NCBI GenBank assembly: GCA_019925095.2
Contig: CM034398.1
Span: 10,121,001 to 10,185,000, forward strand
From: Dendrolimus kikuchii
Taxonomy: Eukaryota > Arthropoda > Insecta > Lepidoptera > Lasiocampidae
Direction: 5' to 3'
DNA: 64,000 nt
Part shown: one piece after another, positions 33,631 to 44,521 of the stretch
Numbering within the stretch: the first letter of the stretch is position 1
How the letters are laid out: each line of letters begins with the position of its first letter
The notes under the pieces: generated by a model
Databases searched by the model: none
What the model saw: the letters and a program-made list of their open reading frames with translations, nothing else
Told to the model about the DNA's origin: nothing
Made by a program: the position numbers and the translations under genes

Positions 33631-34498
33631 ACACAACAGAGTGCATAGTGTTCAATTTATTCGAAGCGCTTTCTGCCTTTGTTATAACAACATCATGCTC
33701 TCAGGGAAATGATTTGCATTCACAACAATAACAATGCAAGTTTGAATATAATGTACACTGCTACTCATAGTAAAACTGACAGTTCAGTTAACACTAAAAA
33801 TGGATATTGTGAAAGTATAAACCATATTTGGTTTATTACTAAGACAATCAAGGATGATAATCATTATACAACTAACATTTTTTTAAACGAATAAAATAAA
33901 TAAAAATAATAACTATTTAGAAAGTAATATGGTAAAATGTAGCAATAAGGCCAACTTTTGAGTTGATTGATAATATTTTTGAGACTATTCAAATGGTCTT
34001 AAACCGCATAAACGTTAAAGAAGGAAATTACCAAATGATTTTCATAATATTTGGTGTTGTTCAATTAATATATCGTTAGTCATTTTTTTACAACATTAAG
34101 ACCTTATTTTAAAACATTTATTTGTATTTAAATTTTTACAAATGGTTTCTAGTTGACAACATTGTAATTAGTCATTTAAAATTAATTATTTATGAGAAGA
34201 CATATTGTAATCATTTTCAACCCTTATAATTATGGCAAAGAAATATTATCATTTTTTTTAAATAATATAATGCGACGCGATGACTGTCATATCCCGCATG
34301 TTCCCCGCATATACTGTTGCGGTGACATCCCCACCTTTTATTGCTATCTCTCTTCCACGTTCCACATTCTCTTACTTTTCTAATGCCCTATCTTATCATT
34401 ACCTTCAGTTTCCCGCATAATTTCCGTTTGAAAGTCGAACAACAGCTGCTACTTTAAAACCACAAATTTGCCATGTGCAGATTTATTTTATGATGCTC
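33631..34498. other. No feature recognised
   Basis: Very AT-rich. No frame, repeat end or RNA gene supported. Confidence 0.45.
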
Positions 34499-34550
34499 AA
34501 TTTTCCACACTTCTAACAATGCTACAGCGTTGTTAGAAGTGTGGAAAATT
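34499..34550. repeat. Perfect 21-bp hairpin
   Basis: 34499-34519 and 34530-34550 are exact reverse complements with a 10-base loop (tgctacagcg). The right flank (atataccaatatgtactagtga) recurs at 35284-35308, so the hairpin may mark the edge of a small repeat. Confidence 0.9.
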
Positions 34551-36930
34551 ATATACCAATATGTACTAGTGACTGTTACAACACCCACCCTATTAAATGC
34601 TATCAGTAATAATTATGTATTCATACAAATACTTTATTATTAACAAAATGTTTTGTTTCCTTGTCATCACATTTAACACTACTTTCACGAAGTTCTTATC
34701 CAGCCCTTAACAGATAAGTGAGGAACTTAAGCCTTCTGTCAAATCCTTAATTCCCTGCTATCTTAACATCCAGTTTAGGATTATAATTGAGACATTTGGG
34801 AATCATAACCTCAAGTAGGGCGAGGTTAAACTAAAACTAACCTCGGGATTAAGCTTCGAAAGCTTTTGATAGCCACCCAACGAAAGCAATCTTTCACTGA
34901 TAACAGAGTTGGGTCACGCAAACTTTTAGGTAGTCTATATAAAGTTTTTAAGTAAAATATTACTTTATAGAATGAATTTATTGAAATTGATTAATTTAAT
35001 CAGGTCTGAAAGTGTACTTAGTACAAAAATAATACTTATGTAAAGACTTTAAAATAAAATTTTCTTAGTAATTTCTTAAGTTTTCGCAACTAGTACACAT
35101 TATTAAAAGTAATGAAATGAATGAAAGGCATAAGCAAACGTTGAATTAAAAATATATATTAAATAAAACGTCGCGCTTAAAATCTTTTCTTTTTTTTCTT
35201 ATAAAATTTGATATACATCGGCTTATACTGAAAACTGTGAAGACAAGCAAACTTCCAAAACTCTTAAACAAATTCATTTTCAGGTTTATATACCAATATA
35301 TACTAGTAATGTCAAATAAAAACCCCTTGTCTATGTCTTGGTCAAATATTTATATACCATTTTTTTTTTAATAATAATCATAGCAGCAACTTAGAACAAC
35401 TCAACATATAATAGAAATCCATAGACATCCTACAGCTTCGTTCGAGAATTCTCAAAAAAAGAGCACACGGACAGTATAACCGCTACGCTTATTCAAGATG
35501 GATTGGCCGGTAATACACATAAGTAATGTCGATGTACAGATTTTCTCTCTATAATTATCTTCATTCACCCTGATAATTGTGACAAACTAATTAGGTTAGT
35601 AAAGATGCGAGAGTATTGCTAGATTCCATTATTAGAACATCAAGTTCAAGTTCATTCAAGTTCCCGCTTCAAACTCTAAATTTCATTATTAATATTTCTC
35701 GTTAGTAAAATGACATAAATCATTGTTTATAGTGGCGATGCAGATCGCCGCTCGGGGAGTAACCAGCTATGCCAAACGCATGCACCGAGCCGTTTGTTCG
35801 CTTGAACATTAATTACGGCGCACGGTGCTGTCTCGTGAAATATGAACCTGCACCGATATCCAACCATTGCATTGTGATGCCTTTGAATTATTTATGAGAT
35901 TGAATAGAAAATAGCTTCAAGCCACGAGGCGTATCTCCCATACAAATTCACCATAAACGCATTTTTTTCATTTCCATGTCTGCGAATATATTATAAAACA
36001 AACATAATTTATTTTTAGTATTTAATTACATAGTCAAAAATAAAGCAAAGGTTAAATATATAAATAAATTAATAAACATTTCCAATCAAACCTAAAATTA
36101 TTGTCTACAAGAAATAAAACCTCGGACTGATTTTAGCTTTCCATAGTTAACTTCTAATAAAGTATCCTGATGATATGCAGTAGCGTATATTATTTTATAA
36201 TTATACCTATACCTTTTAAAAAGCAACGCAACTACGTTGTTTTTATTAATGTCATTATAAATTAAATATTTTCTATAATCATTACTATTATTACAATATT
36301 TGTCAAATTTTCTAGAAATTTATGTTGTTTTTGTTTAGTGAAGGTCAAATTTGGTATATTATTTTCACAGAAACAAACTATGAATTAAAGCCAAATCCAA
36401 TTCGTGTTAACTACTGACACATGATGATTAATGTACAGTTATTTTTCAACGTGATTTTATATCGGTATAATTTACAAAAAGGCCACAAGTCAATATACAC
36501 TTTTTCTGTGTCAATCAAGGTTGAGGTACAATAGACAGTTTCGACGTCATATTTGGACACTTTATTTACCGGATTTCAATGGTGAAGCGTACAGGATATG
36601 TGACCCAAACAAAGAATAACTTTTCATTGCTTTATTATCTACTCTCCACTTAACTATATAGGCTCCAAGGACAGGAAATGTGATATCTCATATTAATTTA
36701 GTCTAACAGAAGTGAAGATAACGATTGTGTTTCGCAAGCAGACAGCGATGTCCAATGGAAACCTGAGACGTGTACGATGAGTGGCGAAGGCCCGTCATAC
36801 ACAGCCGAGATAATGTCATCGAAGCTAAGTGTAGATATGTTGGTTAAATATTTACGTTGACACGCGAGTTTAACGGATGGAGAGACAGAGTATGAATAGC
36901 ATACAAGTTAACAACATCCCTGATGTGTGT
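34551..36930. other. No gene recognised
   Basis: 35067-35190 has a fragment of the palindromic element (ttttcgcaactagtacacat, then cgtcgcgcttaaaatc). 35730-35880 is less AT-rich and non-repetitive by eye but without a frame. Otherwise featureless. Confidence 0.4.
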
Positions 36931-36934
36931 GTCG

Positions 36935-36992
36935 AATCTATACGCGGTGGTGACCACTTTTTATTAGGTGATCCGTCTATCTAGTAGCCTAC
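36935..36992 (+). mobile_element. LINE 3' terminus scrap
   Basis: acgcggtggtgaccactttttattaggtgatccgtctat is the common lepidopteran LINE 3'-end motif (ggtggtgatcac ... aggtgacccgt). No coding part. Confidence 0.5.
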
Positions 36993-37434
36993 TTTTATCC
37001 GACTGACTTTAGATATCTAAATCTAGCCTATCTTTTTCTCTTCTCCGGCCATCTTCATTTTAGCCTTAATGCCCGCAATACACGAGGCTAATTTTCCCAA
37101 GGTAGGATATCAAGTTGGATCCTCGGTATACTATCCTGGCTTACTGACCTGGCCTAGCAATGAGCAGTGCTGTGTACACGATACTAAGAAATTTGATGCC
37201 AGTACCACTGCAGTAACTCAAAGTAACAACACATTTATGAAATAAAATGTATTGCATTCGTAAAAAAAAAACAATTTAATTTTGATTATTTTCCTGTTCT
37301 ACTCTAGACCTGGTTGATTTCTCAATTTTTGTCAATTCTTGACAATAAGTCGCTCTTAAGTTTTTTCTTTTATTTTTTATATCTTGGTTAGGCATTTGTT
37401 ATATGCCCGTTGTCAATAATTCGCCAGATATTTT

Positions 37435-37804
37435 TAGAAAGTGAAACTTCTTTAGAATCGTTATGATTTGAAACTCGACGAAACGAAAAAGTGACACTAA
37501 AAATAGATGTACACATAAATCTATAGGACTAAGCCTGAGAGAGAATGAGATACGAGTTTTACATTGTGAAGCACATATTAGAGGGTCAATAAGACCGACG
37601 ATTAAACATAAGTCCAATTTGGACCAAAATAAAACTGATACTAATATTTTTTGGAACAAAATAGTGAAAAAATTAAAGTGATACTTACGAAGTTTATTTT
37701 GAATTATAATATGTTGACGGATGTAGGCTAACGGAATTATATTTATATTGATAAAAGTTAGAGAATAACTATCTGTGAGTATATTCTCTGAAGTTTCACT
37801 TCTA
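37435..37804. mobile_element. Putative MITE with AAGTGAAACTTC termini
   Basis: The left end tagaaagtgaaacttctttagaa and the reverse complement of the right end tagaagtgaaacttcagagaa form about 22-bp imperfect inverted ends of a 370-bp unit. The same palindromic core appears in the fold-back element at 42572-42864 and at 43107. No clear target duplication. A (CA)n run follows at 37827-37848. Confidence 0.38.
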
Positions 37805-37989
37805 CTGCGTGTGACCTGCACCCACAGACACACACACACACACACATATTTTATTGTGCCAAATCACGCATAGACTTGTCTTTATAACACGGAATGGAGA
37901 CGTCCCACAAACATCGATATTTAGTTTGGGCATCTTTAAATTAAATTGACTTTGAAATGGCGTAGTCAGAAAAATAAAACGCGTAGTCA

Positions 37990-38264
37990 CTGCTTACTAG
38001 CCAATCGGATCGGATGCTAGCTTCACCGACTACACAAGGCTAGTACACAAGCCAGGTTAGTAAAATCAGTGGTGGGGGGCGCTACTATCTCAAAAAATAG
38101 AACCCCATCATATTAAACTATCCTAGCTGAACACTGTCGATTTACTAGTTTTCTCACTAGCTTACTAGCCTAGAAATGAAGCTAATTCTATATACACGAA
38201 GACAGAGTTACTAGCTTGCTAGTTTACTAGCACTAGCGTGTTAGCGTAACTTGGAAAACTAGCC
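37990..38264. repeat. CTAG-rich tract
   Basis: ctagc/actagc/ttactag words recur more than a dozen times in 275 bp, with no fixed period. It is the target of the R1-clade insertion and resumes for a few bases after it. A weaker tract of the same sort is at 46595-46820. Confidence 0.5.
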
Positions 38265-39145
38265 TTTTTTTTTTTTTTTGGCCAGGGGAAATCCGTTTGA
38301 GGACTAAGCCGCGACAGGCACAGAAGCCTGGGGGGATGTTCGCGACCGGTGTGAGTGTGTGGGATTCGCCAGATCGGGGGTGGCACTAGCGTGCCCGGTC
38401 AGAACCGGTGCCACGCTATTGCCACTCCCCAGTTAGGGATACCCACTAAAACCCCTGGGTGTTCCGTCCTGCGCCTTATGCCAGGGCTACGGGTAAATGA
38501 GCTGCCCGACTCCGCAGTGCCCTGGCAGGCGTGGGCCCCCCTCACTGGGCCTCTTCCTATGCCAGGGGACGTGTCCCCCGGCTACTTCTTAGTCAATTCC
38601 GTGCGTGGGGCGGTCTGTAACGCGCCCCACGGGAAGAGAGATGAGCGCGCGCGGAACACTCGCGCTCTCATCTCGACGGCATGTGCGGGTGAGTGAGAAC
38701 CCCTATACCCCAAGGGGCCCCACCCGCGCCGCCCGCTTACGGTGGCCGAAGGTCGAGCTCGGACCTCCGGCGTCGGCGCGTCCTCCTTTGGCGGGAGCGG
38801 AGCAAAGACGTACGCTCACGCTCCCGCTCCGCCTCCTCCTTCGCAAACATGACGTGCTCGCAGAAGGAGGAGGCGGCGTCCCATACGGTGCTGCTCCCGA
38901 CCATAGTGCGAACCACGGCCGGGAGGGAAAGGTCCATTTCGGTGAAGGCGACGAGCTCTCGACGCTGCTCCATCCATGCAGGACATTCCTGCAGGGTATG
39001 CAGCGCCGTATCCTCGTCGCCTGTGTCGCAGTGATGGCACCCTGACGTTGGCTCGCGGCCGAGGCGACACAGGTACCTCCCGAAGCAGCCGTGCCCCGAG
39101 AGGACCTGCGTCAGCCGGAACGTCAGGGTGCCGTGATTTCGTCCA
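38265..39145 (-). mobile_element. R1-clade LINE, 5'-truncated, 13-bp TSD
   Basis: A GC-rich 881-bp insertion on the minus strand. It has a poly(A) tail (poly-T at 38265-38279 on plus), a 3'UTR of about 460 bp, and a C-terminal ORF fragment. TGGAAAACTAGCC is duplicated exactly at 38252-38264 and 39146-39158. The GC content contrasts sharply with the host DNA. Protein wording places it with R1-clade LINEs common in Lepidoptera. Confidence 0.87.
38737..39145 (-). pseudogene. C-terminus of R1-clade LINE ORF2
   Basis: The fragment starts at the truncation point (upstream residues of the open frame come from flanking DNA, not the element) and reads LTFRLTQVLSGHGCFGRYL, then the zinc knuckle CHHCDTGDEDTALHTLQEC (CCHC), then LSLPAVV..MVGSS and an Arg/Glu-rich end. 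R1-clade ORF2 proteins end with exactly this knuckle after the RNase-H-like/thumb region. RT and endonuclease domains are absent. The three plus-strand frames across this region are shadows caused by high GC. Confidence 0.85.
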
Positions 39146-39159
39146 TGGAAAACTAGCCT

Positions 39160-40611
39160 CGCGTAACCCGGGCATAAGCATAACAAACTTTGAACAAGAT
39201 GGTTTAGTTATTATTCTGAGGTAGCAACAGAACGTGTCGTAATGTTGAGTTAAAAAGTATGCTTTATATATGACAACGTGTCACTTATTGAAATGTATGA
39301 GTTTTCACGTGACACGATACTATTATGAATAATAAAATAGATGCCGCCCGTAAACAATCCATTTGTTTATTTTATTGGATGTTGCCTCTATTCGCAGACT
39401 GTTTAAACTTATCAATTGATGTTTACTATGTTATAGTTTACTGACATGAAATTAATAAATTCCAGTGCCTTTTTACTTAGAGTTTTGCAAATATGACTAC
39501 CTACTGCAAAGTGGGCGGAACGTCAAAAAGAGTTATTATCAGATTGAATATTTTTTTATAAACTAACTGTACCCGCGAGTTCACCCGCTTGGTACATTTT
39601 TTTGCGGAACCCTAAGTTATTTCTTATAACATCACCTACTTGCCAGTAAAAGTCCCATTAAAATCGTATCCAGCCGTTTCAAAGATTAGCCGGAACATCC
39701 AGAGATAGAAAAAATTGTTTTTTTTTTATATAAGTACTGTATATACTTTCATATGCATTTAGTAATAAGCTGTTATTTTGACATTACAAACAGACATTTC
39801 AATTTTATTTATCTGTATAGATAAACTGAAGCGTTCCTCGTACATTAGCGAGACTTATATTGCTAAACTTCTGATCTTTATGTTAAGATAACTATTCCGT
39901 ATGTTAAGATAAAATTATCCTATTATTATTCCTATAATTCAAAGCATGTACAATTGTACATGCCAAATTTCATGATACTCGGTCTATTCTTAAGACTGTT
40001 AAGGAGCAAACAAACATACAAGTAAACCCACCTTCAAATCTGTACGTTAGTACGTACAAGAAATTTTTTTTAAAGTCTTCTACATTGGCCATAAATTATT
40101 ATCCCAGCATCTAATTAATTATCAAATTCAACATATCTTCAATTCAACTCGGCAGTTTTATAATATTACATGTATTAACGAATAATAATTAATTCCATTG
40201 AAGAGTTGTCAAGACCATAAACATTAATAACATTGACATGAAATGCTATTTAGAAGCAAATATAATTTATATTTCTGTCTCTCAAAAGACGAGGAAAATC
40301 CTTCTTAATCGAGAAACAAACAATAAGGAAAATTTAAAGCATAAATACGCCCAGGTATGTGTATACTTCTTATGATTACATCGAAATGAGTCGTTCAAGT
40401 GTGTATTTCCTTTTGTTAATAAAAAGGGGCGGCCCCTAGCGTTGTACGTCTTCCTAAATTAAATTTGCCTCCAGTCGATTTTACTTCATTCTGTGCTTAT
40501 TTAAAGGTTGGCTTGTTACTCTTAAATTTGTTTTTACGATTTCCGTGAAAATTTTACGGAATTATGAATTCATACAGTCATTTAATATATTCCCCTCTTT
40601 TCTTTTCTTTT
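39160..40611. other. Degenerate dispersed repeats only
   Basis: 39565-39835 (ctgtacccgcgagttcacccgc ... cagacatttcaattttatt) and 39950-40050 (tgccaaatttcatgatactcgg) are diverged members of the Lepidoptera-type repeat superfamily. No gene. Confidence 0.45.
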
Positions 40612-40909
40612 CTTTTATTGCAGGAGTTCAGCAGACGGGCAGACGGCCCACTTGATGGACAGCAGTTACCATCGCCTATGGACATTTGCAATATGAAAGG
40701 TGCTACGAATGCGCTGCTGCTCTCTTAAGGCAAACTGGAACCTGGTCACTAATGCCGGAATACAACTCAAGGTTATTATAGCGACATACTTTAGACCAGG
40801 GGTAGCCATCCAGTCGGACAAATGCACCTGGCTGGGTTGTTTTGACGCCTCTTACGACAGGCCGCCCTACCGCAGGAAATTGTATTCTTTCTCCGTTCCT
40901 GCACGGATA
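40612..40909 (-). mobile_element. SINE copy (minus strand)
   Basis: tttctttt-rich tail, attgcaggagttcagcagacgggcag, body with small internal deletions (the gtggtagggtatttgccc core is shortened), ending ccgttcctgcacggata. Confidence 0.85.
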
Positions 40910-40932
40910 AAAAGATTCTAGATTACACAGAA

Positions 40933-41195
40933 TGAATTTTTCAAGTAGACCTTCAGGGCCAAATCATAAACTATGCTAAGTAGCGAAAATCACTTAAAGG
41001 AGTCTCCAGGCCAATTTTTACAAAAACTAAAGTGGTATCATTTGATTTTTGAAAAATGACTTTCCCCTAGTCAGGAATCGGATCGGCTGATTTTGGAAAA
41101 ATAAACACACCTGTATTATCATACCAAATCATAATGTAGCTTGTGTAGATCAATTTGTATGAAGGAATGTCAAATGGCAAATCAAGAGAAAGGGT
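40933..41195 (+). repeat. Rep2 dispersed repeat
   Basis: gaatttttcaagtagaccttcagggcc head to gtcaaatggcaaatcaagag end, starting about 24 bp past a SINE in the same relative orientation as the SINE-Rep2 pair at 28.6 kb. Confidence 0.62.
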
Positions 41196-42571
41196 TGTTT
41201 TAAACCAAATATTCTACTTCCCATATATTCAGAGAGAGGTCTTAGCTACAGTTGAAAACCAAAAAATTAGTTGAGGCTGAAATGGAAAACTTAATCCACA
41301 TTCGGCTTTCACCTAGTATTTATTAGCTTGAACGAATATAACACAGGCTTGTACACCACACATAAAAGAATTTTTTTAGTTTGTACTTCAACATCTTTGT
41401 AAGTTCAAATGAACTTCAGCAACTTCACAAATCATCATCAAAATCTTCAGAAGAGAGAATCTTATAAAGATTAGTTTGCCCATAGCACTCCATATCGACT
41501 CGAACAAGACAGTGCAAGTTGGGCCGCGATTGAGATTACTCGAATAGAGTGGAAAAGGGATTAACCTGAGGCTATTCTCTCTGCTGGAAGTCCAACTCTG
41601 GTGCGAAAATGAGTTTAGTTGTCTGATGATAGTTTAATCCATTCAGCAAAAGAAAAACTTGCACATTGTAATATTGTACTCTAGGTAAGTATCTAATTCA
41701 GAATATTGTCATAGACCATAAAATTAATAAAACATAAAAAAATTATACCAGTAATGAGTTAAGCTAAGCAATTAGATCTGTGAGACTTTTTTGTAGGAAA
41801 TTAAATTCCCAAAAAAGGGTATAGCATATAGGGTTTCTAAGTAAAAATTATCCCTGCGGCGTTTTCTACTTTTACTGTGGTGATCGTTTTGTGATGAAAT
41901 AAAAATAATTCACACAAATTTTCAGCTTTTTATCTTAAGTATTTTTCAAGTTTTTTTGAAAGACCTATTTTTCCGTTTTTAATTTTTTTCAATAGTAAAA
42001 TTAATTCAAGGATAATTTTTTACCAATACTTGGGAGCAGAAGGCATAAACAGTATTTTTTTTGTAATTCCCGGATGAAAAGCCGGTTTTTAAAAAATAAA
42101 ATTAAACAAAAATATTTTGTATCTCCGAGTTTTTTAAAACTATCTATCACCAATTTTTTCAGAATGTGTTTTACAACAATTTCTACTCAACAGTGTAACC
42201 CTTTGCTTTTTAATTTTTTTTGTAAAGTCAATTACTTCTGAGATAACAGCAAAAATACTATAATTTTAGGTGAAAATCAACTTCAATGACGTGTACCAAC
42301 TCTCCAGTATAAGTTACACTTTCGCCGCTGTGGACACTCTCGTAGATTGTTTAATTTTGAGTAAAGCGCGACCAAGCCCGATATGATAGCATAAAATGCG
42401 GCTGAGTTATAGAGATTTTAAAAAATCTTGATTTACGTGTATTTTATATCGAAAATGTTTTCAGGATCAGGGAAAGTACTTAAAATTAATACAAAGGGCT
42501 GTAACTTTCAGGGATTGTTTTCCCGGCATATACAAGAAAATTTAATAAACCGAAAAATAATATAGTCTAAA
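41196..42571. other. No feature recognised
   Basis: AT-rich with long T runs. No frame above noise and no recognisable repeat end. Confidence 0.45.
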
Positions 42572-42864
42572 AAAAATCGAAATGTGTGCTGGGACACATA
42601 GTAGAAGTAAAACTTCAATGGACGAGTTGTAAAACGAATTGCAACGGATAAGTGGCAAAACGAAGCGCAACAAAATTTTATCTTGAAGTTTTACGGGCAG
42701 ATTGTTAATGTACTTGTCCAATTTGAAAAACTGCCCCTAAATATTCAAGCTAAAATTTTGTTGCGTTTCGTTTTGCCACTTATCAGTTGCCATTCGTTTT
42801 CCCACTTGTCCATTGAAGTTTTACTTCTACTATGTGATGTGTCCCAGCACACATTTCGATTTTT
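42572..42864. mobile_element. 293-bp fold-back element with about 130-bp arms
   Basis: Nearly the whole unit is an inverted repeat. aaaaatcgaaatgtgtgctgg at 42572 is mirrored at 42844-42864. The inner blocks tagtagaagtaaaacttcaatgg, ggataagtggcaaaacgaa and gcaacaaaatttta each have a mirror partner. A loop of about 30 bp lies near 42704-42734. Several mismatches are spread along the arms. No target duplication is evident and no ORF. Confidence 0.85.
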
Positions 42865-43995
42865 CGCAGGTTTACAGCAAATTATGATTTGGTTAGGTTA
42901 GGTACATTTTAATGAATGCATTTTTATTTAAACATATTTTATTTTATCAAACAAAAAAACTGAATTCGATCCGGAAATAAAAAACGCATCCATAGTATAC
43001 TCTAAAATTATGCCGCCTCTCACCACGTCTAGTCTAAATTTATGCCGCTCCCCCACGCGGCCGTATCGCTTTTTCGTGACCGAAAAATCCTAAGACCCCC
43101 CGTTTATATAGAAGTTTCACTTCAAAAAATCACCCTATTGTATTATGATATTATTTGAAATAATTATATTAGTAAAAGTTGTTTAACTCAGTAGTTAAAC
43201 ATATATAAATCAGTGAATCAATCAGTGATTTATGTACTTTAATATTACACACGAAATGCATTTTACAATGGCAGACGGCAAAAGAGAAAGAGGCATCGCT
43301 AGTGCTGTCCATTAACACTTAATAGTTAGTGATGAGACTTTTTATTTAATCGACTATCATATTAGTTAGTTGAAGTATAGGTATTCGAAAATTGTGTAGA
43401 TCCTTAATTCATTATCTGCATCACCAGTTTGACTAAGAACATTCTTTCATTTAGACGATTGGAAAAGGTCGCCAGCGATAAGGCCGCCTATTGTTTTACC
43501 AAAAAGTATAGTAACTATGTAAATACCTATGCTTGTGATTACTTATTTTTCGTAGCAGTACGAAACTTGAATGTTAACCACGATATATGCTGTACTATGA
43601 TAACGGGTGAGAAACTTGTAAATACTTTTATCCCGGGAAATAGGTTAGTTTCTTCGGAATAAGAATTCGAAATTTATGCGGGCGGTGCCGCGTGGATAAC
43701 TTTGGCAGAAAGCACTTATTTCTCTTGAAAATAGGTAGAAGATTTCTAGTGAGATACTGAATTGGATCTTGCGCGAAGAATAGGCCTAATGGTATCTATA
43801 GGAATAAATTGAACAAGATAGTACTGGGTTTCAAAGCAAATATTTTATATTATGTATTATCAGAATTAGAGCTTCTTATCGCCTAGCCACTTATAAGCCA
43901 ATTTGAGATAAAGTAGCCACAATCAAAAGTTTCCTGGATGCTTTTGTACTTTAAAAGGGCTGAATAAAATTCACTCAGAACTCGGAAGTTCTGGT
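42865..43995. other. Mostly unassigned; LINE 3' block at 43436-43520
   Basis: 43436-43520 (gacgattggaaaaggtcgcc, then agcgataaggccgcctattgttttacc) is the 3'UTR hallmark of LINE family C seen at 13.1 and 52.9 kb. 43010-43110 contains two ttatgccgc blocks and a tagaagtttcacttc palindrome. No gene. Confidence 0.45.
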
Positions 43996-43998
43996 TTA

Positions 43999-44518
43999 AG
44001 GCTCCCATATACGGAACAATTCGTCGTTACGATGGAGCTGAAGAAAATCGTGATAATCCATCGCGTCGAATTGCGGCTCAACACACAGTACGATTGGTTG
44101 TTGCGGTCGTTCGTTCACCATCATTCGTACGCAAAAAAACAGTTTGTCATCACAGAAATTCTATACGTGCCCCCTTTGAAAATGCATAACGAACTTCTGT
44201 TCATTACCTATGTAGCGTTAAGTTTAATCCGGCTACAGAAGAAAAGAAACCTAGAAGTGTGAATTAAGAAATGACTATTAAAAGGAAATCAATATTCACG
44301 TGTAAATATTTGAAACGAATTAAGATTCCACCTAAAAGACTGGCACAACTATATGAGAATGAACGACCAGAGAGCGATACTCCTACGATTTATCGTCACT
44401 TTCTGTTGCGATCACGATATCGTCTTCGATCAAGTAAATCTTTAAAGATTTGGACATACACCATCGCTTCGTCGTAGCAATCGGTCTGAAACGACGAATC
44501 GTTCCGTAACAGGAGCCT
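43999..44518. mobile_element. 520-bp PIF/Harbinger-like element with TTA duplication
   Basis: TIRs of about 34 bp: AGGCTCCCATATACGGAACA at left, and AGGCTCCTGTTACGGAACGA as reverse complement of the right end. Both continue ATTCGTCGTT. TTA flanks both sides (43996-43998, 44519-44521). The plus-strand frame 44032-44262 ends with a hydrophobic-then-Lys/Arg stretch (ELLFITYVALSLIRLQKKRN) of the kind seen near the N-terminus of Harbinger transposases, so the element may be an internal-deletion derivative. That reading is tentative. Confidence 0.78.
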
Positions 44519-44521
44519 TTA

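Noticed and set aside
33434..33712. Serine-rich 92-codon plus-strand frame
   Set aside because: Antisense of the acidic Glu/Asp/Ser minus-strand remnant, which makes better sense and ends next to a same-strand LTR.
38355..39045. Several plus-strand frames of 113-146 codons, Arg/Pro-rich
   Set aside because: They are antisense shadows of the GC-rich R1-clade LINE on the minus strand, whose zinc knuckle frame is the real one.
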